Shown here one piece after another: positions 52,503 through 61,910 of a stretch of DNA of 64,000 nucleotides. Positions within the stretch are counted from its first letter, which is position 1. Each line of letters opens with the position of its first letter. The stretch is from positions 62,001 through 126,000 of the forward strand of contig NZ_JACJRG010000016.1 of the NCBI RefSeq assembly GCF_014697125.1, written 5' to 3'. The position numbers were made by a program, and so were the translations under genes. This DNA comes from Anabaena minutissima FACHB-250. Lineage in GTDB: Bacteria; Cyanobacteriota; Cyanobacteriia; Cyanobacteriales; Nostocaceae. The notes under the pieces were generated by a model that ran no database searches, was not told the DNA's origin, and saw nothing but the letters and a program-made list of their open reading frames with translations.

Positions 52503-54203
52503 CTACTCAGACAGCCGCCAAATTTTGATAGTCGCATCCAAGCTACCAACACTAGCTAAAATTTTGCTATCTGAACTAAAGGCAACTAAATTAACCCAAG
52601 TAGGACTAGAATACGCATTGAGGGTAGTAATTACTTGCGCTGTGGTGAGATTCCAGATTTTTATTATCCCCTTGAAATCACCACTAGCTAAAATTTTGCC
52701 ATTTGGACTAAAGGCGACTGACGTAATCGCTGCTGTAGAATTTGCGAAGGTACGAATTACCTGACCTGTGGCGACATTCCAGATTTTGATTATCCCTAAA
52801 TCTGGCAAAGCTAAAGTTTTACTATCTGGGCTGAAGGCGAGACGACTGCAATTACGAGCAGTTAAGGCATGAATTACTTTTCCTGTAGCCAGATTCCAGA
52901 TTTTTACATTGGATTCAAGCTCACAACTAGCTAAAGTTTTACCATCTGGACTAATAGCAGCCTGAACAACCCTCTGAGGATTGTTGAGGGTACGAATTAG
53001 TTTGCCTGTGGCCATGTTCCAGATTTTGATAGTTGTATCTTCACTGCTACTAACTAAAGTTTTGCTATCTGGGCTAATGGCAACTGAACTAACTCCAATA
53101 GAGTGACCATTGAGGGTACGAATTACTTGGCCCGTAGCCAGATTCCAAATTTTGATAGTATTGTCTCCACTACCACTAACTAAAGTTCTGCCATCTGGAC
53201 TAAAGGCGACTGAAGCAACGTAATCAGAATGATCATTGAGGGTACGAACAACTTGCCCAGTGGCAATATTCCAGATTTTGATAGTAGTTTCAAGACTACT
53301 ACTAGCTACAGTTTTGCCGTCTGGGCTAAACGCGACTGACTGAACAATTCCTTCTATTAGCCCATACCGCCCTTCTTGGGTATTTCCAATCAGGGTCTTT
53401 GCTAGAGTAAACTGAGCAGATAGTGAGGTGTTAACTGATGGCGCATTAGCCACTGGCGGCTTTGGTGCTGGCGCAGTTGCTACCGGAGGATTTTGAGGTT
53501 TTGGAGTCGGCGCAGTTGCTACTGGTGGCTTTGGTGCTGGCGCAGTAGCCACTGGCTGCACAGATGGTACAAGACTTAAATATGTCCTCAACGGAATCCC
53601 GAAAACAGTAGTAGCATTAGTATCAGGACGAGTTGTAGCGCGTCCGTGAATGCCGACTAATTTACCCTCGTCATCAAGTATCGCTCCCCCACTCATCCCC
53701 GGAAAACCACCAATGTCATACACAAAGGCATAACCATCTTTTGGGTTTGATTCCAGACTCGAAATTGCACCCCTGAGAAACCTTATGCCTGATGTTCCTT
53801 GTGGATAACCTGCGACAGAAATATTTGTAGCTAATCTTACTTGGTCAGAATTGCCCTTTTCGGCAACACGGTAATTTGCATTACTTGTAAACTGAAACAC
53901 TGCCAAATCAACACCGCGAAATTGTTTTACTTGGCTGTTATTAAATGTATATTTTTTGCCACCTAGTATCTGAACTGTGTAGTTACCTTTGAGTTGCACC
54001 ACGTGCCAGTTAGTCACAACAGTATAAACATTACCTTGACGCTCAATAATTACCCCAGAGCCAGTATTTGCGCCATCAATGCGGACTGTAATTTGTTGAG
54101 CAATCGCAGCAACTTCTGAGGGTGTCAAGGCTGTGGCTACTGGCTGCACTATGACGATCGCTGTACCCAATAATACCGCCGATAGTCCACCAACAAACCT
54201 CAT
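52503..54203 (-). CDS. Trypsin-like serine protease fused to seven WD40 repeats
   Basis: A 566-residue exported protein. Signal peptide at 1-25, then a trypsin-like protease (about 27-215) with the triad His67 (TNWHVV), Asp99 (GVDLAVF) and Ser171 (PGMSGGAIL). A Pro/Ala/Lys linker repeats VATAPAPKPP. From about 275, seven WD40 blades end in KIWN or KIWR segments, a complete propeller. Expected in the periplasm. It overlaps the end of the next protease gene by 4 bp (ATGA), so these are co-translated. Confidence 0.9.
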   Translation of the reverse strand: MRFVGGLSAVLLGTAIVIVQPVATALTPSEVAAIAQQITVRIDGANTGSGVIIERQGNVYTVVTNWHVVQLKGNYTVQILGGKKYTFNNSQVKQFRGVDLAVFQFTSNANYRVAEKGNSDQVRLATNISVAGYPQGTSGIRFLRGAISSLESNPKDGYAFVYDIGGFPGMSGGAILDDEGKLVGIHGRATTRPDTNATTVFGIPLRTYLSLVPSVQPVATAPAPKPPVATAPTPKPQNPPVATAPAPKPPVANAPSVNTSLSAQFTLAKTLIGNTQEGRYGLIEGIVQSVAFSPDGKTVASSSLETTIKIWNIATGQVVRTLNDHSDYVASVAFSPDGRTLVSGSGDNTIKIWNLATGQVIRTLNGHSIGVSSVAISPDSKTLVSSSEDTTIKIWNMATGKLIRTLNNPQRVVQAAISPDGKTLASCELESNVKIWNLATGKVIHALTARNCSRLAFSPDSKTLALPDLGIIKIWNVATGQVIRTFANSTAAITSVAFSPNGKILASGDFKGIIKIWNLTTAQVITTLNAYSSPTWVNLVAFSSDSKILASVGSLDATIKIWRLSE

Positions 54204-55006
54204 GATTGATTCCCCCGATGATTTTGCAACAATTCTTTTCTAATCGGTACAGCCATACTAGATTGTGTAATTAGTTTCCGCAAGTGGGCTTGTGGTTGCG
54301 AACCATCTTGATAAATTTCCGGTGTATCCCAAATTGGGTCTTTGTGTAAGCTATTAATCCCCACCACTTCACCATGTATATTCAGCAAAGGTGCGCCACT
54401 CATCCCTTTACGCACATCATTGGTATATCCAATCTGGTAGCCTTGCTCTAATGCTTTGTCTAACAATAGGGTGACTTTCCCAGAGGTAAAGACAAACTGA
54501 GTTTTGGTCAGGGTAGACTGCTTTTGAGTAGTCAAATTAGATATAAATCCACCCACAAACACCTCATCCCCGACTTGCAAGCTAGACGCATCTGGGAAGT
54601 TAACCACTGGATAAACTATATCGGGACTACGAAATTGCAACACAGCCAAATCATCCTGCTGCAATGCAACTTGCAACACAGTAGCTTGATATACACGCCC
54701 ATCTGGTGTTTGAATTTGATAGGGTGGTTTAGCCGTTCTCAAAACGTGAGCATTGGTGAGGACTGTATAAATTTGACCTTGGCGTTGTAATAGAGTTCCT
54801 GAACCTAGTAACTCTGGTGCGGTAATTTTGACGGTGATAGTCTTAGCTAACTTTTGCAATTGCTCGACAGAAAGGCGATTAGGTCGCTCTACTCTGGTAG
54901 ACTCGCTAGAAACGCTTTGGTGTTTTGATAGTGCTAAAGAAACACCACCAAGACCAATCAGCAAGCACACCAGATAAATAATTTTGTGTTTGAGCCGCCA
55001 GTTCAT
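54200..55006 (-). CDS. Trypsin-like serine protease
   Basis: A protein of about 268 residues from ATG 55006 (MNWRLKHKIIYLV). An N-terminal membrane or signal segment (IIYLVCLLIGLGGVSLAL) precedes a trypsin-like fold with His87 (TNAHVLRT), Asp119 (QQDDLAV) and Ser203 (RKGMSGAPL). The catalytic residues are intact. It follows the COP23-type gene and precedes the protease-WD40 gene in a tight operon, which suggests a joint role in envelope proteolysis. The region beyond the protease is short. Confidence 0.88.
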   Translation of the reverse strand: MNWRLKHKIIYLVCLLIGLGGVSLALSKHQSVSSESTRVERPNRLSVEQLQKLAKTITVKITAPELLGSGTLLQRQGQIYTVLTNAHVLRTAKPPYQIQTPDGRVYQATVLQVALQQDDLAVLQFRSPDIVYPVVNFPDASSLQVGDEVFVGGFISNLTTQKQSTLTKTQFVFTSGKVTLLLDKALEQGYQIGYTNDVRKGMSGAPLLNIHGEVVGINSLHKDPIWDTPEIYQDGSQPQAHLRKLITQSSMAVPIRKELLQNHRGNQS

Positions 55007-55012
55007 GCACAA

Positions 55013-55579
55013 TTAAGGAGTCGATGAACTACACTCTTTACCGTCTATAAATTGCTTGACATCAACATACACATCACCTTGGTCATAAGTAAAAGCTTGA
55101 CATCCACTCAAATTAATCACTGATTCGCCTGCATCCCGGCGCAAACTCAGCATTTGCTGCAAAACTCTACCAGTGTCAGTTCCGGGTTTGAGGGTGACTA
55201 ATATATTGTCTCCTGTGCAAGTTGCGCCTCGGCGGTTAGAAATACACAATACTGGATAGCCGTTAAAGTTATCTCGGCTGGTGATGAAAAGTGCGCCGTT
55301 ATCGTAGTGGCGTTGAAATCTGGCGGAGACTATCCGACAACGTTGTAAAGGGGAGACTTTTTTAAAGTCTTTAGCAACCCAACGAATCAGGGTTTGATTT
55401 CCCCGTGAGGTGCGTACTTTGGTGACAGGTACACCCCCTTCCCGTGTGCAGAAAAATCTGTTTGCTCTCGCTTCACTCGGCTGGCTGCTAGTGGTGATGG
55501 TGATTCCTAGAGTTAAAGCTGAGATGATGGTAGATGTTGCTACGCTTGTTACTCTGTGATTCAGTGACCTTAGTTGCAT
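55013..55579 (-). CDS. COP23-domain protein
   Basis: A protein of about 188 residues from ATG 55579 (MQLRSLNHRVTSVATST); the frame extends to 55591. It has a signal peptide (about 1-40, ending in SSQPSEARA) and five or more Cys (FFCTREGG, RCRIVSAR, VLCISNRRGATCTGDN, SGCQAF, KECSSS) that could form disulfides. The pattern matches the COP23 (circadian oscillating protein 23) family. It is the first gene of the operon with the two proteases. Confidence 0.82.
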   Translation of the reverse strand: MQLRSLNHRVTSVATSTIISALTLGITITTSSQPSEARANRFFCTREGGVPVTKVRTSRGNQTLIRWVAKDFKKVSPLQRCRIVSARFQRHYDNGALFITSRDNFNGYPVLCISNRRGATCTGDNILVTLKPGTDTGRVLQQMLSLRRDAGESVINLSGCQAFTYDQGDVYVDVKQFIDGKECSSSTP

Positions 55580-55591
55580 ATATTTAAGCAA

Positions 55592-55999
55592 TTAGGAACA
55601 AAAGTATGTTTTTTTGCAGTTTCTAACGGGATTTGAGACCTAACCCCCAACCCCTTCCCTACATTCGCGCAGCGTGTCGTTCGCGTTAGCGTTGCGTAGC
55701 AAAGACAGGGAAGGGGAGTAAGAATTAAAGCCTCGCGTTAATTTCAACTTGGTATTATCCAGAAGTTGCTACAACCTCAAGTTACCAATTTTCGGAAATA
55801 TACTCAGATATATCAGTAAAAATCAGGTTTTTTGATAAAAATATTATAAAGGAAATACGTGAGAATTGGTAAATGGGAGGCGATGCTGAATAATGCTCAC
55901 GATTTGCAAGTAGTTAGCCAATATACAGGCAAATCTGTTTTAGGGTGGGAATTTGGACATAGATTAAAATCAAAACAACCCTCCCTTTCCATAATTGTT
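55592..55999. other. Intergenic region with repeats
   Basis: 408 bp including a repeat-like stretch (about 55640-55740, CCCCAACCCCTTCCC plus a GCGTTAGCGTTGCG segment) and the unlikely upstream extension of the Uma2 gene frame. No gene is called. Confidence 0.5.
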
Positions 56000-56575
56000 A
56001 TGAGCCTCACTACTACTAAACGTTTTACTGTAGATGAATATCACCGTTTAGGAGAACTCGGCTTTTTTGCAGACAATGAACGAGTTGAACTAATTAAGGG
56101 TGAAATAGTTGAAATGTCCGCCAAAGGTACAGCGCACTCAGTTTGTGTTACTCGCTTGTATCGAGAGTTATTCAAACTGATTGGAGAACAAGCAACTCTA
56201 AGAGGACAAGAACCGATTATTCTCTCAGACAACAGTGAACCAGAACCAGATATGGTCATCGCCAAAAATACGCCTGATGACTATCTGGCAAGTCATCCTG
56301 TACCATCAGATATATTACTATTAATTGAAATTGCAGATTATTCTTTGAAATATGACCAAGAAATAAAATTATCTATCTATGCAGAAGCAGGTATTGCTGA
56401 TTATTGGATATTTAATTTATTAGATAATTGTCTGGAATGTTACACCGATCCTTATCAAGCTACAAAAGGTAAGTTTGGTTATCGGCGTAAGTTTGTGTTT
56501 TTACAAAATGAATTGGTTAGTTTGCCATCTTTTACTGATTTGGTTTTGGATTTATCTCAGGTATTTCCTGGGTGA
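56000..56575 (+). CDS. Uma2-family (DUF820) putative endonuclease
   Basis: A protein of about 191 residues from ATG 56000 (MSLTTTKRFTVDEYHRLGEL); the frame extends upstream to 55859. The restriction-endonuclease-like PD-(D/E)XK features are EPEPDMVIA and LLLIEIADYSLKYD, with Lys and a later GIADYWIFNL. This family is highly expanded in cyanobacteria with unknown function. A single-gene unit. Confidence 0.88.
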   Translation: MSLTTTKRFTVDEYHRLGELGFFADNERVELIKGEIVEMSAKGTAHSVCVTRLYRELFKLIGEQATLRGQEPIILSDNSEPEPDMVIAKNTPDDYLASHPVPSDILLLIEIADYSLKYDQEIKLSIYAEAGIADYWIFNLLDNCLECYTDPYQATKGKFGYRRKFVFLQNELVSLPSFTDLVLDLSQVFPG

Positions 56576-56602
56576 TAGTTATTATGTAAAGCAAGGTTGA
56601 TC

Positions 56603-56616
56603 AGGACTAAAGTCCT
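56603..56616. repeat. Dispersed palindrome
   Basis: AGGACT-AA-AGTCCT followed by TACTACGAAC, the same family as the sequences at 1356 and 21020. Confidence 0.6.
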
Positions 56617-56631
56617 TACTACGAACTTTAA

Positions 56632-58005
56632 TCAAAGTAAATTTTCCATCACTTGTTGTAAATCATTCGTCAGATCAGCAACAGCTTGTCTCGCACCTAA
56701 GCGACTTTCTTTATAAACTGGGTAACGTTCCGATACAGATAACGGTTCACCAATAGTTAATTTCACTCGTTGCTTACCCAAGGTTGGACGCTGAAAAGAT
56801 TTATTGCCTTTAATTTGAGCAATCATTTTCCACAAGATTAAAACTGTTTCCGCAAATCTTTCTACTGTGGGTTTTTCGCGGATGTAGTTACCAGAAACAG
56901 CCACAAAACTTTCTACCAATCTCATGTGCCACATTCTAGCATTGGCTTCTTCCGCCACGCGATCGCCTAATGCTCTCTCGACAGCAGATAATCCTTTGAT
57001 ATCCTTATACTCTTCTCTAAATATATAGTTCCAGCCAGCCTGCTCTACCCGTCGACAGCGATCGCTCACTTGTCCCTTTGGTTGTACATTAAAATACTGC
57101 TCCGCTATTTCTAAGGCTGCACTCAATAAAGCTTGTAATCTTAATGCTAAGGCTTGATTGCGGTCTGTAACTTCCTCTGGGACAGTAGACAACTGAAGAT
57201 GATAAAAACGCGTATAAAACTGTTCCATCAAAGACAGTAAGTGTTCAGCCAAAGTCAATAGACGCGGATACATTGACTCTAAATCGGGAATCTGGCTGTG
57301 TGCAGTTGTATCTACAGGTAAACCGCTAGCAACTGCTAAGTCATCTAAAATTTGAGCGATCGCATTCCAGGGAGCATCGACATAACTATATTTAATCCCG
57401 ACTGGTACAATTAAAACTTGCTCGGTGCGTCCAGCTTTTTGCAAGTCTTCAGCACACCAAAAACCCATTTGAGCAATTCCTGGTTCTAAGGGACTGATGA
57501 TTTCTGAAAGTCCATTAGTCGCGCCTTCTGGTGCTGCTGACATTGGGAAATTTCCATTGGCGAACAAATCCCGCGCCGAACGTAACCCCGTCCAGTCAGC
57601 CTTACCCCGTTGAATGGGAGTCCCACCCAAGTTTGACGCAAGCCAGCCAACATAGTCACCTGCCCAGAGAGGAATACCGCGATCGTAGATAAAATGAGCA
57701 TGAATTGGATTTTTTAATGCTATACCCTGCTGTCGTGCTGCCTTTGGCAGAAGTTGCGAAAGCAAATACACCAAAGCAAAAGGATCTTCGGTTTTGGGAT
57801 GGCGAAATGCTAGCAAAAAGCGGATTTTTCCCTCTTGAAACTGGTGATAGAGATTTGCTAAAACCTCTACATTCTCTGCTTCAATTTGGGTAATGGGAGT
57901 TTGAGTGCGTATCCATGTTGGTAGAAACAGGTGAACACATCGCAGCAACAAAGGATTAAAAGCTGGGGGGATAAATTCTAAAGGTGGTTGTGCTTGGTAA
58001 ATCAT
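56632..58005 (-). CDS. PlsC-type acyltransferase
   Basis: A 457-residue protein with a 1-acyl-glycerol-3-phosphate acyltransferase (PlsC) domain at about 60-260. The HX4D motif is in FRHPKTEDPF and a later block reads APEGATNGLSE. The C-terminal part (about 270-457) has no known domain. It is probably a lipid acyltransferase, with the acceptor not identified. Starts at ATG 58005. Confidence 0.82.
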   Translation of the reverse strand: MIYQAQPPLEFIPPAFNPLLLRCVHLFLPTWIRTQTPITQIEAENVEVLANLYHQFQEGKIRFLLAFRHPKTEDPFALVYLLSQLLPKAARQQGIALKNPIHAHFIYDRGIPLWAGDYVGWLASNLGGTPIQRGKADWTGLRSARDLFANGNFPMSAAPEGATNGLSEIISPLEPGIAQMGFWCAEDLQKAGRTEQVLIVPVGIKYSYVDAPWNAIAQILDDLAVASGLPVDTTAHSQIPDLESMYPRLLTLAEHLLSLMEQFYTRFYHLQLSTVPEEVTDRNQALALRLQALLSAALEIAEQYFNVQPKGQVSDRCRRVEQAGWNYIFREEYKDIKGLSAVERALGDRVAEEANARMWHMRLVESFVAVSGNYIREKPTVERFAETVLILWKMIAQIKGNKSFQRPTLGKQRVKLTIGEPLSVSERYPVYKESRLGARQAVADLTNDLQQVMENLL

Positions 58006-58009
58006 GATA

Positions 58010-58080
58010 TTGGGGACTGGGGATTGGGGAACTCGGAGTCCCCTCTGGGGATAAGGGGTAATGGGGATTGGGGATTGGGA
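58010..58080. repeat. GGGGAYT heptamer-type repeat
   Basis: GGGGATT and GGGGACT heptamers with the insertion AACTCGGAGTCCCCTCTGGG near the middle. The same array, including the insertion, recurs inverted at 61405-61480. Confidence 0.75.
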
Positions 58081-58215
58081 TTGAATCTAGAATTTAAAAT
58101 CCAAAATCTAAAATTCTTAACCTATACTTTGTACTTCATACTTCATGCTTAGTATTTCGTGCTTGAGTTGATACAGAAATTAGCGATTTTGCAATCAGGA
58201 GTTAAAAAATAAACG

Positions 58216-60030
58216 ATGCGACTGTCACAAATGTTATTCGTCACACTGAGGGATGATCCGGCTGATGCGGAGATTCCTAGCCATAAGTTGTTACTGCGTG
58301 CTGGTTACATTCGTCGCATCGGTAGCGGTGTTTATGCTTATATGCCTTTGATGTGGCGCGTACTGCAAAAGGTTTCTCAGATTGTGCGGGAAGAAATGAA
58401 CGCTACAGGCGCACAGGAATGTTTACTTCCCCAACTCCAGCCGTCTGAGCTATGGAAGGAGTCGGGACGCTGGGATACTTACACCAAGGCTGAGGGAATT
58501 ATGTTTTCCCTAATTGACCGCCGTGAACAACAATTAGGATTAGGTCCGACGCACGAGGAAGTGATTACTGCGATCGCTCGTGATATGATTCGCTCTTACC
58601 GTCAGCTACCCCAGCATCTCTACCAAATACAAACTAAGTTCCGTGATGAAATTCGCCCCCGCTTCGGTTTAATGCGCGGTCGGGAATTTATCATGAAGGA
58701 TGGCTATTCTTTCCATGCCGATGAAGATAGTCTGAAAAAAACTTACCAAGATATGTATCAGGCATACAGCAATATGCTGCGGCGTTCTGGTTTGGCTTTC
58801 CGTCCAGTGGAAGCTGATTCTGGTGCAATTGGTGGTTCTGGTTCAACAGAATTTATGGTGTTGGCGGAAGCCGGCGAAGATGAAGTTCTCTACACCGAAG
58901 ATGGTAAGTACGCCGCGAATGTTGAAAAAGCGGTTTCTTTACCTGCTGACGCTGAACCTTCGCCGTTTACTACCTATGAAAAACGGGAAACACCGGGAAC
59001 AGAAACAATTGAAACAGTCTGTAAATTCCTCAAGGCTGCTTCTACTCAAGTAGTCAAAAATGTTCTTTACCAAACAGCTTATGATAACGGCTTAACGGTT
59101 TTGGTACTGGTAAATATTCGCGGTGATCAAGACGTTAACGAAGTCAAATTACAGAACGAATTGACTAAATTAGCCCCTAATTACGGTGCAAAAGCGATTA
59201 TTGGTTTAACTGTTCCCAGTGCAGAAACACAGCAAACTTGGGCAGCTAAATCTTTACCTTTAGGCTACATTGCTCCTGATCTTGCTGATGAATATATTGC
59301 CGCAAACAAACAAATTCATCCTAAATTTGTCCGGTTAGTTGATCAAACCGCCGTTGAGTTAAAAAACTTCATTACTGGTGCAAATGAAAGCGGCTATCAC
59401 GTCGTGGGTGCGAATTGGGGTGAGCAATTTCCACTACCAACAAGTGTAGTCGATATCCGCAAAGCTAGACCAGGCGATCGCGCGATTCATGACCCGCAAC
59501 AAATTTTAAAAAGTGCTAGAGGCATTGAAGTTGGTCATATTTTCCAATTAGGCACAAAATACTCCCAAGCAATGGGCGCAACCTATACTAATGAACAGGG
59601 TGAAGAAAAACCTTTAGTTATGGGTTGTTACGGTGTCGGTGTATCCCGTTTAGCCCAGTCAGCCGTAGAGCAATCTTACGATAAAGATGGCATAATTTGG
59701 CCAGTAGCGATCGCACCTTATCAGGCGATCGTCACCATTCCCAACATTAATGATGCTCAACAAGTAGAAATTGCGGAAAAACTTTACACGGAACTGAATC
59801 AATCAGGAGTAGAAACATTATTAGATGACCGCAATGAAAGAGCCGGAGTAAAATTTAAAGATGCTGATTTAATCGGCATACCTTATCGAATTGTTACCGG
59901 ACGAGCAATTACCAACGGCAAAGTTGAAGTTGTAGAAAGAGTAACTCGTAAAGCTCAAGAAATTCCCATAGAGGAAGTTGTGGCTACGCTTAAACAGTGG
60001 ATCAACGCAGCAACAGAGACTAACAATTAA
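58216..60030 (+). CDS. proS: Prolyl-tRNA synthetase (bacterial type)
   Basis: A 604-residue class II aminoacyl-tRNA synthetase. Motif 1-3 segments are visible in the order LPQLQPSELW, KFRDEIRPRFGLMRGREFIMKDGYSF and GCYGVGVSRL. The YbaK-like editing insertion lies at about 240-400, and the anticodon-binding domain ends the protein. All family hallmarks are intact. Starts at ATG 58216. Confidence 0.97.
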   Translation: MRLSQMLFVTLRDDPADAEIPSHKLLLRAGYIRRIGSGVYAYMPLMWRVLQKVSQIVREEMNATGAQECLLPQLQPSELWKESGRWDTYTKAEGIMFSLIDRREQQLGLGPTHEEVITAIARDMIRSYRQLPQHLYQIQTKFRDEIRPRFGLMRGREFIMKDGYSFHADEDSLKKTYQDMYQAYSNMLRRSGLAFRPVEADSGAIGGSGSTEFMVLAEAGEDEVLYTEDGKYAANVEKAVSLPADAEPSPFTTYEKRETPGTETIETVCKFLKAASTQVVKNVLYQTAYDNGLTVLVLVNIRGDQDVNEVKLQNELTKLAPNYGAKAIIGLTVPSAETQQTWAAKSLPLGYIAPDLADEYIAANKQIHPKFVRLVDQTAVELKNFITGANESGYHVVGANWGEQFPLPTSVVDIRKARPGDRAIHDPQQILKSARGIEVGHIFQLGTKYSQAMGATYTNEQGEEKPLVMGCYGVGVSRLAQSAVEQSYDKDGIIWPVAIAPYQAIVTIPNINDAQQVEIAEKLYTELNQSGVETLLDDRNERAGVKFKDADLIGIPYRIVTGRAITNGKVEVVERVTRKAQEIPIEEVVATLKQWINAATETNN

Positions 60031-60561
60031 ATATCTAGGGCGCAGAGTAGTTGATGTTATCCGTTCCTCTGCGTTCTTCACAAAACTAGACCTCTTGCAT
60101 AAATGCTTAAGCTGTCATGTTGAGCGAAGCGAAACATCTCAAAGATTATACATTTCATTCAAAATAAAACATCTCATTTTCGGACTTTTGCAAGAGGTCT
60201 ACTGTTCAACATCTGGCTAAGAGATGAGATTTACAGATTTATATAATTGGGCAGGTGACGGATTAGAAAGATAAATTATAAAATGAAAAATAAAAACGAG
60301 TTTAGAATACAGCTAGATGGAGTTAATTACACCAATTAAATTTTAGAGTAAATGGGGATAATAGATCCATAGATTACTTAATGAGTTGTCAAGTAGCTAC
60401 CATAAACTACGTACACCACGATACATCAAAAAGCCCCACATTTAAATTTACAGAGCTATCATTTTAGATTTTTGGAAACTCCATAGTTTTAACTATCGTC
60501 GCTAACCAGGCTGCTCTCCACAAACAGACTACCTCAGCCCCCAGTCAGGAAGGTTTTAAAA
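60031..60561. other. Intergenic region with a MITE-like element
   Basis: 531 bp between proS and the GerMN gene. It contains the element at 60087-60201 and AT-rich DNA; no gene. Confidence 0.5.
60087..60201. mobile_element. MITE-like element with perfect 13-bp inverted repeats
   Basis: TAGACCTCTTGCA (60087-60099) and TGCAAGAGGTCTA (60189-60201) are perfect inverted repeats around 115 bp of non-coding DNA. It lies 56 bp after proS. Confidence 0.75.
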
Positions 60562-61161
60562 ATGAACGACCAACAAGGAAAACGTATATCTTCAGGTGTT
60601 ATTGCAGCCGTCTCCGCCGCAGTTGTAGCAGTTGGTGGCGGTGTGGCTTGGTTAACTGCCAACACCAATTCTCCAACACAACCAACGCCATCGCAAAGAA
60701 TCCAACAGCCATCAAATGCACAGCCAGGTAATGAGCAAACAGCTAATGTTTATTGGCTCAAAACCACCGAAAAAAGCATGGAATTAGTTCCTCAGCCTAT
60801 TACAATAGCGTCGGTTCGACCTAACCAAGTTTTAGAGCAGGCTTTTCAAAGTTTGTTAGCAGGCCCCACAGAAGGCACAAATTCCACCACCATTCCTCAA
60901 GGAACTAAGTTATTGGGGCTAAAAGCCGAAAATAAGGATGAAATCCACGTCAATTTATCTGAAAACTTTACCAGTGGTGGTGGCAGTGCCTCTATGGTAG
61001 GTCGTGTAGGTCAAGTAGTTTATACCGCCACAACATTAAACCCAAATGCCAAAGTGTACATTGAGGTCAACGGCAAACCATTAGAAGTTTTAGGTGGTGA
61101 AGGTGTAGAGATAGAACAACCCATGACCCGCGAAAGCTTTAAAAAAGAGTATCCACTTTAA
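60562..61161 (+). CDS. GerMN-domain lipoprotein-like or membrane-anchored protein
   Basis: A 199-residue protein with an N-terminal membrane anchor (about 10-33, ISSGVIAAVSAAVVAVGGGVAW), a Pro/Gln/Asn-rich linker, and a GerMN domain (about 60-195: NVYWLKTTEKSMELVPQ, VLEQAFQSLLAGPTEG, EIHVNLSENFTSGGG, VVYTATTL). The domain is of unknown function and is common in cyanobacterial envelope proteins. Starts at ATG 60562. Confidence 0.85.
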   Translation: MNDQQGKRISSGVIAAVSAAVVAVGGGVAWLTANTNSPTQPTPSQRIQQPSNAQPGNEQTANVYWLKTTEKSMELVPQPITIASVRPNQVLEQAFQSLLAGPTEGTNSTTIPQGTKLLGLKAENKDEIHVNLSENFTSGGGSASMVGRVGQVVYTATTLNPNAKVYIEVNGKPLEVLGGEGVEIEQPMTRESFKKEYPL

Positions 61162-61476
61162 ACCAATTCGCAACGATGCTCCCGCCCCGCTCCGCTCTAA
61201 GCGCAGCTATGCCGCAGGCTTTACGCTTTTTCCGTGTTGTAACGGGGATTTAGCGCGAAGTCAGATCGGAGGAAACCTCCGATCTGAACTTTGTAAGACA
61301 GACCCCTCCACAACACTTGCGGCTTGATAGAAGCCGGGGATTTAAACCCCTACATTTTGTTAATCACAGGGTTAACAGTTAACTGTTGACAGATTTAACT
61401 CCCTTGTCTCCCCCAATCCCCATTGCCCCTTATCCCCAGAGGGGCCCCGAGTTCCCCACTCCCCAGTCCCCAATCC
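61162..61476. other. Intergenic repeats between convergent genes
   Basis: 315 bp with no gene: a CTATGCCGCAGGCTTTAC repeat segment, the 12-bp hairpin at 61261-61287, an AAACCCCTACATTTTGTTAA segment and a GGGGAYT heptamer array (61405-61480). Confidence 0.6.
61261..61287. terminator. Strong hairpin between convergent GerMN and ArsR-type genes
   Basis: TCAGATCGGAGG, loop AAA, CCTCCGATCTGA: a perfect 12-bp GC-rich stem. No long T-run follows, so intrinsic termination is uncertain. Confidence 0.6.
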
Positions 61477-61480
61477 CTAA
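61405..61480. repeat. GGGGAYT heptamer-type repeat (inverted copy)
   Basis: The reverse complement repeats the 58010-58080 array almost unit by unit, including GGGGAACTCGGG and CCCCTCTGGGGATAAGGGG. Confidence 0.75.
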
Positions 61481-61824
61481 TTTTTACTACTTAGCACCCT
61501 AAAATTACGGGCTTGCTGCTCTAGCCTAGTGGCGAGGCGATCGCAAACCCGATTACATAATTCAAAAATCATTTCATCTTCCACCCTGTAGTAAGCGCAA
61601 GTCCCTTCACTGCGGCGGCTAAGAATCCCCGCTTGCCACATTACCTTCAGGTGTTTGGACACGTTTGCCTGTGAAGTGTGTGTTGCTTCTACCAATTCTT
61701 GTACACATTTTTCTTCATCCCGCAATAAGTGCAACAGGCGCAGACGCATCGGCTCGCTTAAGAGACTGAAGTATTCAGCTACTTGTTGCACCACTTCTGG
61801 CGGTACAGGCAACGCTTGTTTCAT
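61477..61824 (-). CDS. ArsR/SmtB-family transcriptional regulator
   Basis: A 115-residue winged-helix regulator from ATG 61824 (MKQALPVPPEVVQQVAEYF); the frame extends to a TTG at 61848. The helix-turn-helix reads TSQANVSKHLKVMWQAGIL, preceded by EPMRLRLLHLLRDEEKCVQEL. A few Cys are present (EKCVQEL, CNRVCDRL), but the classical ELCVCD metal site is not clear, so the inducer is unknown. Tandem TGATTCAT repeats upstream could be its operator. Confidence 0.88.
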   Translation of the reverse strand: MKQALPVPPEVVQQVAEYFSLLSEPMRLRLLHLLRDEEKCVQELVEATHTSQANVSKHLKVMWQAGILSRRSEGTCAYYRVEDEMIFELCNRVCDRLATRLEQQARNFRVLSSKN

Positions 61825-61858
61825 CAGGATTAACCCGCAGAACTCCAAATGTTAACAA

Positions 61859-61877
61859 TGATTCATTGATTCATGAA
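61859..61877. promoter_or_regulatory. Candidate operator of the ArsR-type gene
   Basis: Two tandem TGATTCAT units (61859-61874) overlap the palindrome TTCATGAA (61870-61877), 35-53 bp upstream of the start codon. Autoregulation is plausible. Confidence 0.4.
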
Positions 61878-61910
61878 GAATAATGACTCACTTGTTATAT
61901 AGATTAATAC

